Source: Chitinophaga sp. (GTDB lineage Bacteria > Bacteroidota > Bacteroidia > Chitinophagales > Chitinophagaceae). Taken from it: a stretch of DNA of 64,000 bases. A program made the position numbers and the translations under genes. How positions within the stretch are numbered: position 1 is the first letter of the stretch; each line of letters starts with the position of its first letter. The stretch spans positions 124,001 to 188,000 of the forward strand of contig NZ_JAFAIX010000002.1 of NCBI RefSeq assembly GCF_019236475.1, given 5' to 3'. The notes under the pieces are model-generated. The model searched no databases and was not told the origin of the DNA. It worked only from the letters and a program-made list of their open reading frames with translations. Positions 16,834 to 25,513 of this stretch are shown here, in pieces.

Positions 16834-19032
16834 ATGCAGCCTAAAAGAATCAAATATTACCTTCTTGGCCTATTCATCCTAGGCATGATTCTATTTATAG
16901 TGCTGCAATTCAATTCTGCGAAAAATATTCAGAAACTCATTTCCGGCAATGAACAACTACTGCAAGAACTCAATGTAAAAAATGAGTTGCAGAAGCTGCA
17001 AACCAACATGGCCAAAACAGACAGTAAAGTCCGCGGTACTGTTATCTCCCAGGACACCCTGCATATTACCGGAATTGAGGCCGAAATAGCCATTATCAAG
17101 GCTGATCTCAAAGAGATCAATAAGATCGTCAGAAACGATAGTACCGAAAAATTACTCACCCAGCTCAATTACCTCGTAGATGAAAAAAACACCTTTAACG
17201 TACAGGTGCTGGATACCTTCTACAGTAAAGGGAAATGGGCTGCGGAAAGAATGATCAACAATCAAAAGGGGAAACGACTCGGAGAAGCCATCACCAGCAT
17301 CATCCACCAGTTGGATACCACCCGACAATCAGAGGTAAACAGAACCACCCACCTGATAGACACCAGCGGCCAGAACGCGCTCAGTTGGGGAACAGTACTA
17401 GTTGTATTTGCCTGTTTGAGTAGTCTACTCGCTTTTCTATACATTACCAGCCGCATTCACCGGCAAGAACAACTCATCGATGAACTGGCGGAAGCCCGAG
17501 AAAAAGAACAGAAACTGACGGTGGTAAAAGACCAGTTCCTCGCTAATATGAGCCACGAAATCCGGACTCCAATGAATGCAGTCCTCGGTTTCACGCATCT
17601 CTTAAAAGGACAACCACTCAATAATAAATCCAGGGAATATGTAGGCGCCATCGAAGGCGCTGGCCAGAACCTCCTGGAAATCATCAACGATATCCTGGAT
17701 ATCTCCAAGATAGAATCAGGTATGATGCGCATTGAACCTAGCTCCTTCAGCTTACAGGGCGTCATGCATGCGGTATATAACCTCTTCCATCCAAAGGCGG
17801 AAGAAAAACACTTGGCATTGCATCTCTCTATAGATGATAATGTACCTGATATTCTCTATGGAGATGTAACCAGACTCACACAGATCCTCGTCAATCTCAC
17901 CAGTAATGCGATTAAATTCACCCATGAAGGTTCCGTGAGTATTCATGTATCCAAAGTATGGGCGGAAGACAATGGCGTAAGACTGCTGTTTACCATAAAA
18001 GATACGGGTATCGGCATCGATGCTGCTAAGCAACAAAGTATTTTCGACCGGTTCAACCAGGCGGAAGCCTCTACCACTCGCAAATACGGTGGTACCGGAT
18101 TGGGACTGACGATCGTTAAACAACTGATCGAACTCCAGAATGGTTTTATCTCTGTAGAAAGTAAACCTGGGGAAGGCGCCACTTTCAAAGCGGAATTGCC
18201 TTACACCCTCGGAGAACTGTTACCTGAAGCAGTAGAAAACAACTACAGCGATCAACCCGCTCTCACCATTCAGCCAGATGTACGCATCCTCGTGGCAGAA
18301 GATAATCGACTCAATCAAAACCTCCTCCGCCACCTGCTCACCAGTTGGCAATTGGCATTTAAGATTGTCAACAATGGCTTAGAAGCTTTACAAGCCCTGG
18401 AAAAAAACAATTTTGACCTGCTCCTATTGGATATCCAAATGCCTGGCATGGACGGTTATACCACCGTTCGCAAACTGCGTACAGACATGCATTCCAATAT
18501 CCCAGTGATAGCCATGACAGCACATGCTTTGGCTGGAGAAAGAGACAAATGCCTCCAGATGGGCATGAATGAATATATTTCCAAGCCTATCAAAGCAGAT
18601 GAATTATACCGTCTCATACAGGTATTCACTGGTAAACTGCCTGGCCCTGATACCAGCAGCAGTACAACAATGAATAATCATGAATCGGCCCAGCACCTGC
18701 TGAATATGCAATACCTGCACGACCTCTCCCAAGGTAATCAGCAGTTTGAACAGACCATGCTGGAACAGTTTATCGCCCAACTCCCAGAAGATCTGCGCCG
18801 ATTAAAAGAAGCGATCGCAGAAAACAATATTGCAGATGTGCGCAGTACCGCCCACAATCTGAAAACAACTATTTCCTTTATTGGTCTGGAATCCCATCTT
18901 TACCCGATTCTCACCGAACTGGAAGAAACCACCGCTGTTACCTACTCCCAAGAGGAAGCTAATGACCACTTCGAATCACTGAAACGCTTGTCTATGCAAG
19001 CTATTAATGAGGCTATTGCCTTCATTTTGTGA
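16834..19032 (+). CDS. Hybrid sensor histidine kinase with receiver and Hpt domains
   Basis: The 732-residue membrane kinase carries a whole phosphorelay. A helix at about 8-26 and another at about 184-204 bracket a periplasmic helical region resembling CHASE3-type four-helix sensors. Then come the dimerisation domain with H241 in MSHEIRTPMN, an ATPase domain with GIGIDAAKQQ and GTGLGLTIVKQLI, a receiver with D533 in LLLLDIQMPGMDGY, and a C-terminal Hpt domain with H674 in AHNLKTT. There is no DNA-binding domain, so the phosphate must pass from the Hpt to a separate regulator. The next gene, 120 bases on, is the GH18-NodB-GT2 fusion, so control of exopolysaccharide output is a reasonable guess. 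Confidence 0.92.
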   Translation: MQPKRIKYYLLGLFILGMILFIVLQFNSAKNIQKLISGNEQLLQELNVKNELQKLQTNMAKTDSKVRGTVISQDTLHITGIEAEIAIIKADLKEINKIVRNDSTEKLLTQLNYLVDEKNTFNVQVLDTFYSKGKWAAERMINNQKGKRLGEAITSIIHQLDTTRQSEVNRTTHLIDTSGQNALSWGTVLVVFACLSSLLAFLYITSRIHRQEQLIDELAEAREKEQKLTVVKDQFLANMSHEIRTPMNAVLGFTHLLKGQPLNNKSREYVGAIEGAGQNLLEIINDILDISKIESGMMRIEPSSFSLQGVMHAVYNLFHPKAEEKHLALHLSIDDNVPDILYGDVTRLTQILVNLTSNAIKFTHEGSVSIHVSKVWAEDNGVRLLFTIKDTGIGIDAAKQQSIFDRFNQAEASTTRKYGGTGLGLTIVKQLIELQNGFISVESKPGEGATFKAELPYTLGELLPEAVENNYSDQPALTIQPDVRILVAEDNRLNQNLLRHLLTSWQLAFKIVNNGLEALQALEKNNFDLLLLDIQMPGMDGYTTVRKLRTDMHSNIPVIAMTAHALAGERDKCLQMGMNEYISKPIKADELYRLIQVFTGKLPGPDTSSSTTMNNHESAQHLLNMQYLHDLSQGNQQFEQTMLEQFIAQLPEDLRRLKEAIAENNIADVRSTAHNLKTTISFIGLESHLYPILTELEETTAVTYSQEEANDHFESLKRLSMQAINEAIAFIL

Positions 19033-19123
19033 ATGATCTGTTAACAAACGATCCCCTTTGCCCACTCACCGACTCCAATACCCTAAAGAACGATAAGCAG
19101 TCCTACAGCCCCTGTTACCATAC

Positions 19124-19131
19124 TACATTTG
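19124..19131 (+). promoter_or_regulatory. Bacteroidota -7 box of the GH18-NodB-GT2 gene
   Basis: TACATTTG, an exact TAnnTTTG, ends 21 bases before the ATG at 19153. The fusion gene thus probably has its own promoter separate from the kinase. Confidence 0.55.
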
Positions 19132-19152
19132 TATTGATAAATATTCTGAAGT

Positions 19153-22100
19153 ATGAACGACGGTCAACAGATTTTTCAAACCAAGTCCCCACTGCGCTGG
19201 CGCACCTTTCAATGGACATCCAGACTGCTCCTCATTGCTGTAGCTGCAATGGCGCTTATCGTATGGCTCGCCCTCAGGGATAACTATACACCAGGACTTC
19301 CTACACTGGAAGAATATAGTCATAACAATTACAAAAAACTCTCTCATCCTGTACTGCCACATAATTTCAGCAAACAGGACACTAAAACCTACAAAGGTTT
19401 TGAAGATATCATTACCGATAAAAACCGTAAAGCAGGTATGAACGCTGTGGTAGATGGTCAACAAATGAAAACCATCCGTGCAGGGTTCTATGTAGACTGG
19501 GATCCACAGTCTTTCTACTCCTTGCAAAGCAATATCGATAAAATGAATACCGTAGTGCCTGAATGGTTCTTCATCGATCCTAAAACAGATACATTACGTC
19601 CACAAATAGACATGAATGCCCTGCAACTCATGCAGGACCACCATGTGGCCATTCTTCCCCTGATCAACAACATCAATGTTGACCAGGAAAACGGAGATTT
19701 CGATAGTAACATCCTGCACGAAGTACTCACCAATCCTGCCAAAAAGGAAAGGCTGATTGCTGATATTATCAAATACCTGCACCAATATCACTTGCAGGGT
19801 ATCAATATCGACTTCGAAGAGCTGAAAGAAAAAAGCGACGCACCGTTAATTAGCTTCCAGCAAGAGTTGTACACGAAACTGCACGCACAAGGATTGCTCG
19901 TAACCCAAGATGTGGCGGCTAGCAATGATGATTACAACCTGAAAGAATTAAGTAAGTATAATGACTATATTTTCTTGATGGGATATGATCAGCACTTCAA
20001 TACCAGTGTAGCCGGTCCCGTTAGTGAAGAAAGATGGATAGAAAAAGTACTGGACGAAACTGCTGGTAAAATCCCTGCCAATCACCTGATTCTCTGCATT
20101 GCAGCGTACGGATATGACTGGCCTGCACATAGCGAAGGTACTACTGTTACTTACCAAGAAGCATTGGCACTCGCCAATCGCTATCATGCAAAAGTTACTT
20201 TTGACGAAGACACCTACAACTGTCACTTTACTTATAAAGACGATGATGGTGTACAACACCAAGTACAATTCATGGATGCCGCTGGTAATTTCAACACCCT
20301 GCGTTTCGCGGATGAATATGGTACTGCTGGTACCGCCATCTGGAGATTAGGTTCTGAAGATGCCCGTCTGTGGCGCTTCTACTACCGCAGACTGGACAAC
20401 AAATCCCTGCAAGATCAGCCTTTCAACTTCAACAATTTGTCTGGTATCCAGGCAGCTACTGCCAAACCTGACTATGTTGGAGATGGTGAAGTACTGGACG
20501 TAGTAAACGATCCACATGATGGCAACATCAAAGTGACACCAGATAGCGATAACATGGTGGGTTCCCAGGACTATGAGTCTCTCCCAACCGGTTATGTGAT
20601 TCGTAAATCTGGCCAGGTAAAGAAACAGGTAATCCTGACTTTCGATGATGGCCCGGATGCTACTTATACCCCACAGGTATTGGATATCTTGAAACAGGAA
20701 CATGTTCCAGCCGCCTTCTTTGTAGTGGGTATCAATGCAGAAAACAACCTGACATTGCTGAAAAGAATATATACCAGTGGTAACGAAATTGGTAACCACA
20801 CCTTTACACATCCAAATATTGCCGCTATCAGTCCAGAAAGGGCTAATACGGAAATCAGCGCTACTCGTCTGCTGATAGAGGCTGCCACCGGACACAGTAC
20901 GATCCTGTTCCGTGCGCCCTACAATGCTGACGCAGAGCCAACTACACCAGAAGAGTTGAAACCGGTATCTCTCAGTAAGAAAAATAATTATTACACCATT
21001 GGTGAAAGTATTGATCCGGAAGACTGGGAACCAGGCGTTAGTGCAGATACAATTTACCAACGTGTAGTAAGTCAATATGAAGCCAATCCAGATAAAGGCA
21101 TCATCCTGCTGCACGATGCCGGTGGTGATAGAAGCGCTACAGTAGCTGCTTTACCACGCATCATTCATTATTTTAAATCCAAAGGAATTGGTTTTACTAC
21201 CGTTGCTAGCTTGTTGCATAAAAAACCAACAGATGTAATGCCGGAAGTCCATAGCAATATGATTGCCATCAATGGTACTGTTGCGCTGATCATTTTCAGG
21301 ATACAACAATTCCTCCAGGCGGCATTCTGGTTGGCCATTATTTTGGGTATGCTGAAAATACTGAGTATGCTGGTAATGGCTACCATCCAGTATTTCCGGG
21401 AAAAGAAAAATACACTTGTAGCCACTGCGCAACCAGGTGTTTCTATCATCGTACCTGCTTACAATGAATCTATCAATGCGGTAAATACCATCCATAGCTT
21501 ATTACAACAGCGTTATCCTGAATTTGAAATCATCTTCGTGGATGATGGTTCAAAAGATAATACTTATGAATTGGTGAAAGCAGCGTTTGATAGTCACCCG
21601 CAAGTGGAAGTGCTTACCAAACCCAATGGTGGTAAAGCCAGTGCCCTGAACTATGGTATCGGTTATGCAAAATATGACTTTGTAGTTTGTATAGACGCGG
21701 ATACACAGTTATATCCAGATGCTATCGAGCAGTTGATGCGGAAGTTTATTACGGAAGACACGGGCGCGGTAGCCGGAAACGTTAAAGTAGGGAACGAAAC
21801 AACTTTACTTGCCAGATGGCAATCCATCGAATATATCACTGCCCAAAACTTCGACCGTCGGGCATTGGATTTAGTGAATGGTATTACCGTGGTACCTGGC
21901 GCTATAGGAGCTTTCCGCAAATCAGCCATAGAAGAAGCGGGTGGCTTTACAACTGATACCCTCGCAGAAGACTGTGACCTGACTATCAGGATATTAAGGA
22001 AAGGGTATAAAGTAAGGAACTGTACATCTGCTGTAGCGATGACAGAAGCGCCTGAAACATTGAACCAGTTCATGAAACAACGTTTCCGTTGGAGTTATGG

Positions 22101-22524
22101 CATCATGCAAAGCTGCCGTAAAAACCTGGATGCCTGCTTCAATCCAAAATTCAAAGCCCTGGGAATGATCTCCCTGCCTAATATCGTGATATTCCAGGTG
22201 ATACTGCCTATCCTGGCGCCTTTGGCCGATATTATGTTTGTATGGAGCTTGATCTGGAACCGTCATGATCCCGCAGGAATGCATAAAATCATGTTTTTCT
22301 ATGTCTTATTCCTGGTAGTGGACCTGCTGGTAGCCATGGTAGCGTTTCTCTTTGAAAAAGCTCCTTTGAAAAAACTGATCTGGATGGTGCCTCAGAAACT
22401 GGTATATCGTCAATTAATGTACGTGATTTTGTTCCGTTCTATTAAAAAAGCAATACGCGGAAACGCCCAGGGATGGGGAGTTTTGAAGAGAACAGGGAAT
22501 GTTAAGGTAGGCATGAACGCCTGA
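19153..22524 (+). CDS. GH18-polysaccharide deacetylase-GT2 fusion, exopolysaccharide enzyme
   Basis: One 1123-residue chain combines three enzymes. After a membrane helix (about 23-42), a YaaH-like GH18 domain (about 100-410) has GINIDFEE, keeping D220 and the acid E222 but replacing the first Asp of the usual DxxDxDxE by Gln-Gly-Ile-Asn. A NodB deacetylase (about 485-690) has TFDDGPD with D498/D499, the metal motif GNHTFTHPN, RAPYNAD and IILLHD. Two membrane helices lead to a processive GT2 domain (about 770-1000) with D848/D850 in CIDADTQ, EDCD at 939-942 and QRFRW at 976-980, then C-terminal helices. Synthase, deacetylase and hydrolase are separate PgaC and PgaB proteins in poly-GlcNAc systems, so a beta-linked GlcNAc-type polymer is likely but inferred. 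Confidence 0.9.
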   Translation: MNDGQQIFQTKSPLRWRTFQWTSRLLLIAVAAMALIVWLALRDNYTPGLPTLEEYSHNNYKKLSHPVLPHNFSKQDTKTYKGFEDIITDKNRKAGMNAVVDGQQMKTIRAGFYVDWDPQSFYSLQSNIDKMNTVVPEWFFIDPKTDTLRPQIDMNALQLMQDHHVAILPLINNINVDQENGDFDSNILHEVLTNPAKKERLIADIIKYLHQYHLQGINIDFEELKEKSDAPLISFQQELYTKLHAQGLLVTQDVAASNDDYNLKELSKYNDYIFLMGYDQHFNTSVAGPVSEERWIEKVLDETAGKIPANHLILCIAAYGYDWPAHSEGTTVTYQEALALANRYHAKVTFDEDTYNCHFTYKDDDGVQHQVQFMDAAGNFNTLRFADEYGTAGTAIWRLGSEDARLWRFYYRRLDNKSLQDQPFNFNNLSGIQAATAKPDYVGDGEVLDVVNDPHDGNIKVTPDSDNMVGSQDYESLPTGYVIRKSGQVKKQVILTFDDGPDATYTPQVLDILKQEHVPAAFFVVGINAENNLTLLKRIYTSGNEIGNHTFTHPNIAAISPERANTEISATRLLIEAATGHSTILFRAPYNADAEPTTPEELKPVSLSKKNNYYTIGESIDPEDWEPGVSADTIYQRVVSQYEANPDKGIILLHDAGGDRSATVAALPRIIHYFKSKGIGFTTVASLLHKKPTDVMPEVHSNMIAINGTVALIIFRIQQFLQAAFWLAIILGMLKILSMLVMATIQYFREKKNTLVATAQPGVSIIVPAYNESINAVNTIHSLLQQRYPEFEIIFVDDGSKDNTYELVKAAFDSHPQVEVLTKPNGGKASALNYGIGYAKYDFVVCIDADTQLYPDAIEQLMRKFITEDTGAVAGNVKVGNETTLLARWQSIEYITAQNFDRRALDLVNGITVVPGAIGAFRKSAIEEAGGFTTDTLAEDCDLTIRILRKGYKVRNCTSAVAMTEAPETLNQFMKQRFRWSYGIMQSCRKNLDACFNPKFKALGMISLPNIVIFQVILPILAPLADIMFVWSLIWNRHDPAGMHKIMFFYVLFLVVDLLVAMVAFLFEKAPLKKLIWMVPQKLVYRQLMYVILFRSIKKAIRGNAQGWGVLKRTGNVKVGMNA

Positions 22525-22647
22525 TTTTCCCTTTTCAACGACAGTAATAACCCATTCACCGAAACTGAGGGCCATACCACACCACCTAGCATTAATTTAG
22601 CAATACAAACTCTGAACTAATTTATTAATTCTTAAAAGACAAACATC

Positions 22648-22857
22648 ATGAAAAAAGGCCTGATCGCTGCTGTAGCAGTACTGACTATCTCCGTTTCTGC
22701 TTTCGCTCAAGCTCCTGCTGCTAAACCAGCTAAGAAAGAGAAAGCTAAAACTGAAGCTAAAGCTGAAGCTAAACCAGCTGTTGACACTGCAAAAAAAGCT
22801 GCTAAACCAGCTGCTAAAAAAGCTGAAGCTAAACCAGCTGCTAAAAAAGCTGCTTAA
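22648..22857 (+). CDS. Small Lys/Ala-rich secreted protein (paralogue 2)
   Basis: The 69-residue product has a signal peptide (MKKGLIAAVAVLTISVSAFA) and a mature part of nearly pure Ala, Lys, Pro and Glu repeats (AKPAKKEKAKTEAKAEAKP and AKPAAKKAEAKPAAKKAA). The single Asp-Thr pair in VDTAKK is shared with paralogue 1 (ADTTKK), which supports common descent beyond composition. It has no histidine cluster. A terminator follows, so it is a monocistronic unit just downstream of the exopolysaccharide gene. Unknown function; a cationic, disordered envelope or matrix polypeptide is the simplest reading. Confidence 0.75.
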   Translation: MKKGLIAAVAVLTISVSAFAQAPAAKPAKKEKAKTEAKAEAKPAVDTAKKAAKPAAKKAEAKPAAKKAA

Positions 22858-22886
22858 TTTCAGCCATACAGCGTTTGAGTTAATTG

Positions 22887-22918
22887 TCCCGTTTCGGTTC
22901 TGCCGGAACGGGATTTTT
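22887..22918 (+). terminator. Intrinsic terminator after Lys/Ala-rich paralogue 2
   Basis: TCCCGTT pairs with AACGGGA around an inner CGG/CCG pair, followed directly by TTTTT. Confidence 0.85.
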
Positions 22919-22944
22919 GTTTTCGATATCCTTATCTTTAAGGG

Positions 22945-23937
22945 ATGAAAACTGTTTTCCCTGCTACTTACTCTACCCTTTCCCCAGAAGCTTTAGCCAC
23001 CCTGATTACAGAAAAATACTGCCTGGAGGATGTACGCTGTAAGCTGCTCGTACGCGGTGTTGGCGATACTTACCTGATAAATACAAGTACCAATACATTT
23101 ATCTTGCGGGCATACCGGTCTTCCCATAGAAGTTTCCCTCAAATCCAAGAGGAAATAGACTTGCTCCTGGCTGCACAAAAGGCCGGCGTAAACGTGTCCT
23201 ATCCTATTATAGACCGTTCTGGTCATATTATTCAGCGGCTGGATGCAGTGGAAGGAGAAAGAAATGTCGTATTATTCAGTTTTGCACCTGGTCAGGTGGT
23301 GAAGCAAATGAATACCACTCAATTACGTGCGCTTGGCCATGAAATGGCGCGTTTGCATCATGTAGCCTCCCAAATACCACGAGGCACCTCCAGGTGGAAT
23401 TTTGACCTGGAAACCACCTTATTCCAGCCCCTAGAAATGTTGGCACCTGTTTTGGCTGCTGATCAGGAGTCATATAACTGGTTAAAGGAGGTAGCAATGA
23501 AGGCAGCGGAAAAGTTGTCTTCCGAACATACTTCACAATTCTCCAGCGGCTATTGTCATTTTGATTTTCTGCCGAAGAATTTCCATTTCGAAAACGACAA
23601 GGTTACCCTTTTTGATTTTGATTTCGTAGGTTATGGCTGGCTGGTAAACGATATTATGACCTTCTGGCAACACCTCCAACTGGACGTATTATTTGCCAAT
23701 CGCCTCACACAGGAAGCCGCTGATGAAGCGTATAACATTTTCCTGGATGCTTATCGGGAATACCGACCTATTAGTGAAGAAGAATTAGCGGCAGTACCTT
23801 ATCTCAGCCTGGGGTTCTGGCTGTTCTATAAAGGATTTCACACTACGCATGACCAGTTCCATATATTTAATGAGCCTGGGCATCTCAAACCAATTATCGG
23901 TTACCTAAGAAAACTGGTGGATACCCACTGGAGATAA
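22945..23937 (+). CDS. Aminoglycoside phosphotransferase-fold kinase
   Basis: The 330-residue protein has the APH/choline kinase fold. The catalytic loop is HFDFLPKN with H205, D207 and N212, and the metal-binding DFD is at 224-226 in LFDFDFVGYG. The N-terminal lobe holds YLINTSTNTFILRAYR, where the lysine/arginine strand would contact ATP. Close relatives include homoserine kinase type II and many unassigned small-molecule kinases, so antibiotic resistance should not be assumed. It is transcribed alone, with a TATCTTTA near-match to the -7 box shortly upstream, and faces the TPR protein gene across a repeat-bearing gap. Confidence 0.85.
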   Translation: MKTVFPATYSTLSPEALATLITEKYCLEDVRCKLLVRGVGDTYLINTSTNTFILRAYRSSHRSFPQIQEEIDLLLAAQKAGVNVSYPIIDRSGHIIQRLDAVEGERNVVLFSFAPGQVVKQMNTTQLRALGHEMARLHHVASQIPRGTSRWNFDLETTLFQPLEMLAPVLAADQESYNWLKEVAMKAAEKLSSEHTSQFSSGYCHFDFLPKNFHFENDKVTLFDFDFVGYGWLVNDIMTFWQHLQLDVLFANRLTQEAADEAYNIFLDAYREYRPISEEELAAVPYLSLGFWLFYKGFHTTHDQFHIFNEPGHLKPIIGYLRKLVDTHWR

Positions 23938-24026
23938 TCATCTACCCAACCACAAATTCCCTATTTTGCTGCGCTGCTGCTAATACTGCTTTGCGTACAA
24001 ATTACTTCGTGTCTCTCTACATCCTC

Positions 24027-24041
24027 CTTTGCGCCTTAGCG
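24027..24041. repeat. CTTTGCGCCTTAGCG repeat copy
   Basis: This is the third copy of the CTTTGCGCCTT(T/A)GCG motif, followed by AGAAA, with a shorter CTTTGCG at 23989-23995. As at 5494 it lies in the gap between convergent genes. Confidence 0.5.
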
Positions 24042-24053
24042 AGAAAAGAAAGC

Positions 24054-24085
24054 AAAAAAAATGTCCTGCGCAAAACGCAGGACAT
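24054..24085 (-). terminator. Intrinsic terminator of the TPR protein gene
   Basis: ATGTCCTGCG (24061-24070) pairs with CGCAGGACAT (24076-24085). On the minus strand the stem is followed by seven T residues, so it terminates the gene ending at 24110. Confidence 0.85.
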
Positions 24086-24109
24086 TTCAAAAAACATATC
24101 GTGAAATAA

Positions 24110-25363
24110 TTATTTCAGCGCGTCCAGTTTCTTCTTAACAGCTTCCATTTTAGCAGGCTGGTTTTTGATTGCATAGATTTTCTGCAATGCATACAGGCAG
24201 CTTTCGTAAGACTGTTTATCGCTGGCATCCAGGTTAGCACCTTTGGCGGTGAAGGATTCGTCAGCTTTTTCGAAGTAAGGTAAAGACTGGTTCATCAGCG
24301 TCTCCATGTTAGCTTGGAGTTCTTTCGCTTTAGCAGAAGTCTGCTGTTTGCTATCCAGATCGTTCAGTTGTTTGTTGTATACAACTGCACGGTTGAAGTA
24401 CAGAGCACCCAATTGGAAGTTAGCAATAGCGTCAGAAGGATTAGCAGCGATTACTTTTTTGTAAGCTTCTTCTGCTTTACCGATCAGCTCATTGTAGTTA
24501 GCTGGTTTAGGAGCATCGTTACCTTTTTCATCGCGAGGGTTTGCGAGGTTATCCAGGCGGATAGCGTAATCCAGTTGCAGTTGCTGATCGTTTGGATTTT
24601 CAGCGATTTTCTTTTCCAGCATACCGAGCAGTTCAGCCGTTTTACCAGTTTTGGTATAATACAGCATTTCCATGTCGTTAAAGCGTTTGTCTTTAGGGAA
24701 CACGGTTTTACCCAGTTCGATCGCTTTCAGCCAGTTAGCGTTATCGCCTTTTTCTTCATACAGTTGACCCAGGATCACATACAGTGCTGGTTCATTTTTG
24801 AAGTGCATATCTGCAGCTTTCTGCAGGTAAGTGAGGGCCAGGTCAGTTTGTTTTGCCTGGCTAGCAGCGTAACCGGTATAGAAAATCAGGCTGGTATCGG
24901 TAGGAATGGTACCACCCAGGTTTTTACCATTATAGAACTTAACTACTTCTTCTGCTTTGGTGAAGTTGGTCATTGCTGGATCCCATTTCTGATCGTTCAG
25001 GGCAGCGTAACCAGCATTAGCAACAGTAGCATAGATATTGTAGATAGACTGGTTCATTACCAGTACAGCTTCTTTCAGTTTAGGATCGATTTCCAGTGCT
25101 TTTTTGTAAGCATCGTAAGCTTGCAGGGAGATGGCAGCATCTTTTGCTTTGGTACCCATTGCTTCCAGGATCTGTCCATCTACCAGCCAGGTTTTGGCTT
25201 CGTTCTTAGTTTTGTCGTGTTGTAAAGCTGCGTCGATATCTGCTTTCGCTTTCTCTAAATCTTGTTTTTTCAGGTTTTCCTCCGCGCTGCTCACTTTAGC
25301 TCTCTGTGCCATCACGCTCACGGTGGCGGAGCAAAGGAGAAATGAAACCAGTAATTTTTTCAT
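24110..25363 (-). CDS. Secreted tetratricopeptide-repeat protein
   Basis: The 417-residue protein starts with a signal peptide (MKKLLVSFLLCSATVSVMAQ) and is helical throughout. TPR-like 34-residue units are seen at about 40-115, 150-215 and 285-320, with typical A-x-x-x-L/Y spacing such as AYDAYKKALEIDPKLKEAV and AEEAYKKVIAANPSDAIAN. It is probably a periplasmic scaffold or assembly factor; partners cannot be named. It lies downstream of gyrA on the same strand, but a palindrome separates them and a link is doubtful. Its own terminator follows directly. Confidence 0.8.
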   Translation of the reverse strand: MKKLLVSFLLCSATVSVMAQRAKVSSAEENLKKQDLEKAKADIDAALQHDKTKNEAKTWLVDGQILEAMGTKAKDAAISLQAYDAYKKALEIDPKLKEAVLVMNQSIYNIYATVANAGYAALNDQKWDPAMTNFTKAEEVVKFYNGKNLGGTIPTDTSLIFYTGYAASQAKQTDLALTYLQKAADMHFKNEPALYVILGQLYEEKGDNANWLKAIELGKTVFPKDKRFNDMEMLYYTKTGKTAELLGMLEKKIAENPNDQQLQLDYAIRLDNLANPRDEKGNDAPKPANYNELIGKAEEAYKKVIAANPSDAIANFQLGALYFNRAVVYNKQLNDLDSKQQTSAKAKELQANMETLMNQSLPYFEKADESFTAKGANLDASDKQSYESCLYALQKIYAIKNQPAKMEAVKKKLDALK

Positions 25364-25468
25364 GTCTTGTTTTTTTAAGTTGCTGATTATCTTGTAAGAG
25401 TTAGTGCTATAGTAATAATCAATACAATCAGGAGTACAGTTACCACTACAGCAGGAGCGATATTTTTT

Positions 25469-25495
25469 CAGCGTCCTGCCTGCGGCAGGACGCTG
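25469..25495. repeat. Perfect 12-bp palindrome downstream of gyrA
   Basis: CAGCGTCCTGCC, loop TGC, GGCAGGACGCTG. The core GTCCTGCC-TGC-GGCAGGAC resembles the CCCTGCCC palindromes at 565 and 52103. On the minus strand there is no T-run after the stem, so it is either a weak terminator for gyrA or a repeat element. Confidence 0.55.
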
Positions 25496-25513
25496 TTTGA
25501 TCAGTTAAGTGAG

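Noticed and set aside
20347..21114. 255-residue open frame antisense to the GH18-NodB-GT2 gene
   Set aside because: It is wholly inside a gene with intact motifs, has no family features, and its Ile/Phe/Trp-rich composition fits the reverse reading of codons used in the real gene.
22945..23937. Aminoglycoside resistance gene
   Set aside because: Only the general APH fold is seen; close relatives are small-molecule kinases such as homoserine kinase type II, and there is no resistance context.
24314..25225. 303-residue open frame antisense to the TPR protein gene
   Set aside because: Composition (very Phe, Val, Ser-rich) is that of an antisense shadow; the TPR gene has a signal peptide and its own terminator.
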